Origin: Amaurobius ferox
Taxonomy: Eukaryota; Arthropoda; Arachnida; Araneae; Amaurobiidae
Direction: 5' to 3'
NCBI GenBank assembly: GCA_951213105.1
Contig: OX578136.1
Coordinates: 76,938,437-77,002,436 of the forward strand
DNA: 64,000 nucleotides
How positions within the stretch are numbered: position 1 is the stretch's first letter; every line of letters begins with the position of its first letter. The translations under genes were made by a program, and so were the position numbers. The notes below the pieces were generated by a model, which was not told the origin of the DNA, did no database searches, and saw only the letters and a list, made by a program, of their open reading frames with translations. Shown here one piece after another: positions 61,111 to 64,000 of the stretch.

Positions 61111-63519
61111 GGACTTAGAAAATTTTCCTCTCATGCGAGTAGGGGAAATTAGGCGATAAAATCAGCATCGGGGAATGACGCAGAGGAAAATTAACGAAAG
61201 ATCAGTGTGACTGAATTGTGTTTTATAAATGTTGAATTTATTCGTTTTTTTATTCAATAAGTACTTTATTATTAGATAGTTTCTAACGTTAAATTCGAAA
61301 TAAGTTATTGTATGTTGAATTACTAAGTGGTTGTCCTCCTATTTAAGTAAGTAAATGGAAATATATATATATATATATATCTTTTGGATCTTTTGACGAT
61401 GTTTCGGCCATGTGGTTGTATCGTTGAGCGAAACACAATTGGAACCTCTGTGGATGCAAAGATCCTTGAAAAGCTGGATCTACAGAGGTTCTATTCAATT
61501 TCATATTTTCGGATTGTATCTTTTCTCTTATTTTTTGTTATTTTTTTGTCATTTTAATATATTGAGCCATCAGATTTTGATAATCCTTTGATGGTTGAAC
61601 TTGATTTTTATGCATCGCTCTTGAATATTGATAAATTCATGTGTATTATTGAAATTTAAAATTAAGATCATTTTGTCTTATATGGTAACATTGTTTTCCC
61701 TTAGTCTGATATATCCTTTCATATCCTCTTAGTTCATATTCCTCCGTATTGTTTTTGAACCAGGGTCTGACATCGATCATGTTTTAAATTAGTCTTATTA
61801 TTTTTATTTTATTTTTAATTTTATCTTTTATTATTATATATATATATATATATATATTAATCATTTGGGGGGCTTTTCAAATGAATGCTTACAACATTAT
61901 TTTTAGCAATTTAATTTAAAATATGTTCAGAACTTGATGTTTATTGTGTTTCCACACAAGTAGAATATGACAGATTCTTCATTTGACCTGCTATGCATAT
62001 GTGCAAGCCCAAATTTATTTATTTATTTTGTATGAATTTTTGTACTTGCTTCTACAATATAAATTTTAATATTATAACGTGAGTTTACTGTAATTATTGC
62101 TGGGAAATATATGAAGATTTATTTGAAAAGTAGGAGACGTTCGAAACTGGTTTGTTTATTGTAACTAACTGGTTTGTTTATTGTAACTTGGAAATTCAAG
62201 TAAATATTGTTAAAATTTACAGTATAATTTTCATTTTCCCTCTCTGGTTCGATTCATATTTTAAGAAGTGTGAATAGCGACCGGAGGCAAGGTGTAAAAT
62301 AGGCGACCCCCAACCAATACACTTGCATGTAGAAAATCATATCCAGTAAAATAATAACAATAGTCTGTGTAATTTATGAAATTCAGATATATATTATTTT
62401 TTCTTATTAGTTTTAACAATTTAATTTCTCGTGCGAAAGTCGAAAAGAATATAGAACAAAAAATAGTGAAGCAAAGCACAAGATAAATCTATTTTTAGTG
62501 TTCTATAGTCAAAACTAGACCCCCACCCCGTATTGACGATGCCTTTTGTACGCCTGTAACCCCCAGGGTCGCCAACAGGGGGAGGTGGCAAAATAATGCA
62601 TGGAATAGAGATTTGGTCCATATAAACAGTGTATGATAAAGTTAAATATAATATAAAATATGATGTAGTGGGGGGGACGAAAAATTATGTTCATGACACT
62701 GGTAATCCCAACTTTTTTAAATTTGAACCGTTCGTCCGACAACATTTACAGTTAACAATCAGGTGCGATTATCCAACAACAAAGCAAAAGCATGAAAAAG
62801 CTAAAAAGTAAAATCTAGGTTAATAACATGTATTAAAAAATTTAATGGTTTTGTTTTTTTTAATTTAGCAAAGATTTATTTTTTTAGCCATTTTTACAGA
62901 AAGAAAACTTAATTTTTTTGCCCTTCTTTTAGAAAAAGATTTTATTAAATTTTCAACAATTCTGTGTTTAAAATTTAATAAAATACTCCTATGCATAGTT
63001 TTGGAATTCGAACAAAATTTTCCTTAATACATAAGATGCATTCTATAAAATTTCTCAAAATTACTGACAAAACAAATATCTGCTTTTAGGAGATCTTATT
63101 TCTTAATATACTTATAGGCAAATAACGCTACTGGAACTTTGTTTAATTACGATATAATTTTTGTGAAGAAAGCAAAATGCAAAAAGAAAGAATCCAGGAG
63201 CTTTTTATATAACTTTTATAGAAAAAACACTAGATGGCGACACCAAAATCACTAAGATAGAATCTTTTTTAAAGGAATTTAACATAGACAGAGATTTTCA
63301 TGTTATGTACACTAGAAAATGAAATAGTTTAGCTTTCTCCCTGTTCTATCCCTACACGCATGCGCACTCTAGTTTGGAGATTCATAGCAAAATTCCCAAG
63401 TCCGTTAACGTTGTTTATAGATTCCTCTCCCCAGATTCTTGTGAGATCACCATTCTGTAAGTCATCTTTCTGCTGTTAGTATGCGCTGTTTGTTCACAGA
63501 TTGCAAGTTTGATGTGAAA
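61111..63519. other. intergenic with a hairpin and (TA)n tracts
   Basis: (TA)n lies at 61362-61380 and 61838-61857. A hairpin with arms GAACCTCTGT (61442-61451) and ACAGAGGTTC (61482-61491), with inner AGATCC/GGATCT, is seen. A GC-richer patch at 62520-62590 contains GGGTCGCCAACAGGGGGAGG. No gene is recognised. Confidence 0.45.
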
Positions 63520-64000
63520 AAATAGTTTATTTCTTGGAACAGCGAATATTGGAATTCCACCGCCTGAATCACAATGTTATTGAAACAAAACACCGTTTTC
63601 GGAAGAAGTTCAATGTGACCAAAGTACCGAAAAAGGGTATACTAAAGGCTCTGTTCGAAAATTTTCAATTGACTGGGATGGATGAATAAAGGATGACCGT
63701 GCTGGAAAGGTAAGGCGACTGCGTTCGACAGTCACAGAGGAGAATGCTCAACTTGTCCAACTGAGGCCCAGGGTTCCGTTCGCCGTGTTGCAGCTCAGGC
63801 AGGAACACGACGAATGTCCACGCATAGTCTCATGCGCCACAGCTTACACATGCTTCCATACAAGATGCAGACTCAACAACCCCTCATTGCTACTGCCATG
63901 AATGCACGAGAGACGTTCGCGAACGACATGCTGCAAAAGCTTGATGTCGACGATATCCATGTTGTAAGCATTTGGTTTACCGACGAAGGTTATTTTTACG
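63520..64000 (+). pseudogene. mariner-type transposase N-terminal half, broken and cut by window end
   Basis: Translation in shifting frames gives a helix-turn-helix region (ILEFHRLNHNVIETKHRF, then FRKKFNVTKVPKKGILKAL), a stop near 63687 and a shift to DDRAGKVRRLRSTVTEENAQ. A further shift leads to VRRVAAQAGTRRMSTHSLMR, HMLPYKMQTQQPLIATAMNA, RETFANDMLQKL and VVSIWFTDEGYFY. The last stretch contains the first catalytic Asp and is still open at position 64000. At least two frameshifts and a deletion after ENAQLVQ make this copy inactive. It belongs to a different lineage from the element at 54859. Confidence 0.82.

Noticed and set aside
62261..62745. Overlapping minus-strand frames of 66-76 codons
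   Set aside because: No recognisable domain and no supporting structure; compatible with chance in a GC-richer patch.

Overview
This window looks like AT-rich nuclear DNA of an arthropod, most likely a spider. The basis is (i) one intact receptor of the arthropod short neuropeptide F family, (ii) invertebrate mobile elements (Tc1, mariner, Helitron, tRNA-derived SINEs, a Penelope-like element, a LINE RNase H remnant), and (iii) several transposon protein fragments that resemble, from memory, proteins common in orb-weaver genomes. Phylum is fairly safe; order is inference.

Only one host protein gene is convincing: a complete, uninterrupted 428-codon class A GPCR on the minus strand at 51203-52489, the short neuropeptide F receptor. 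Everything else is intergenic DNA built from mobile elements and tandem repeats.

Layout. 0-10 kb: a hairpin-ended dispersed repeat, a 23-bp minisatellite, a decayed Tc1 element, a 758-bp mariner-type non-autonomous element, and one of two ~1.3-kb dispersed repeats. 9.7-12.4 kb: a solo LTR with a heat-shock-type promoter, a GC-rich insertion with 16-bp target duplications, and a tRNA-derived SINE. 13.9-23.2 kb: a 26-bp satellite, another hairpin-ended repeat with (CA)n, a recent 491-bp tandem duplication, and the second 1.3-kb repeat. 25.9-30.7 kb: a 57-bp SINE tail with target duplication, then two Helitron-like elements head to tail, each filled with a ~150-bp minisatellite. 31-36 kb: a second SINE family, a decayed Tc1 transposase, and a chimeric 5S rRNA/SINE insertion. 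36-46.7 kb: more hairpin-ended repeats, a 162-bp satellite, SINE and tRNA-like sequences, and a 228-bp triplicate. 46.8-48.4 kb: a Ginger-like non-autonomous element carrying an integrase N-terminus, and a second heat-shock-type LTR. 51-57 kb: the receptor, a Penelope-like reverse transcriptase pseudogene, and a mariner element with 111-bp inverted repeats and TA duplications. 58-64 kb: a LINE RNase H remnant, a lone mariner-type end, and a mariner-type transposase cut by the window edge.

The most interesting points are the two diverged LTRs that share heat-shock elements, TATA box and start site; the 5S rRNA-SINE chimera with a 17-bp target duplication; the tandem Helitron dimer; and the Ginger-like element with repeated palindromic subterminal motifs. 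All alignments were done by eye, so identities are approximate.
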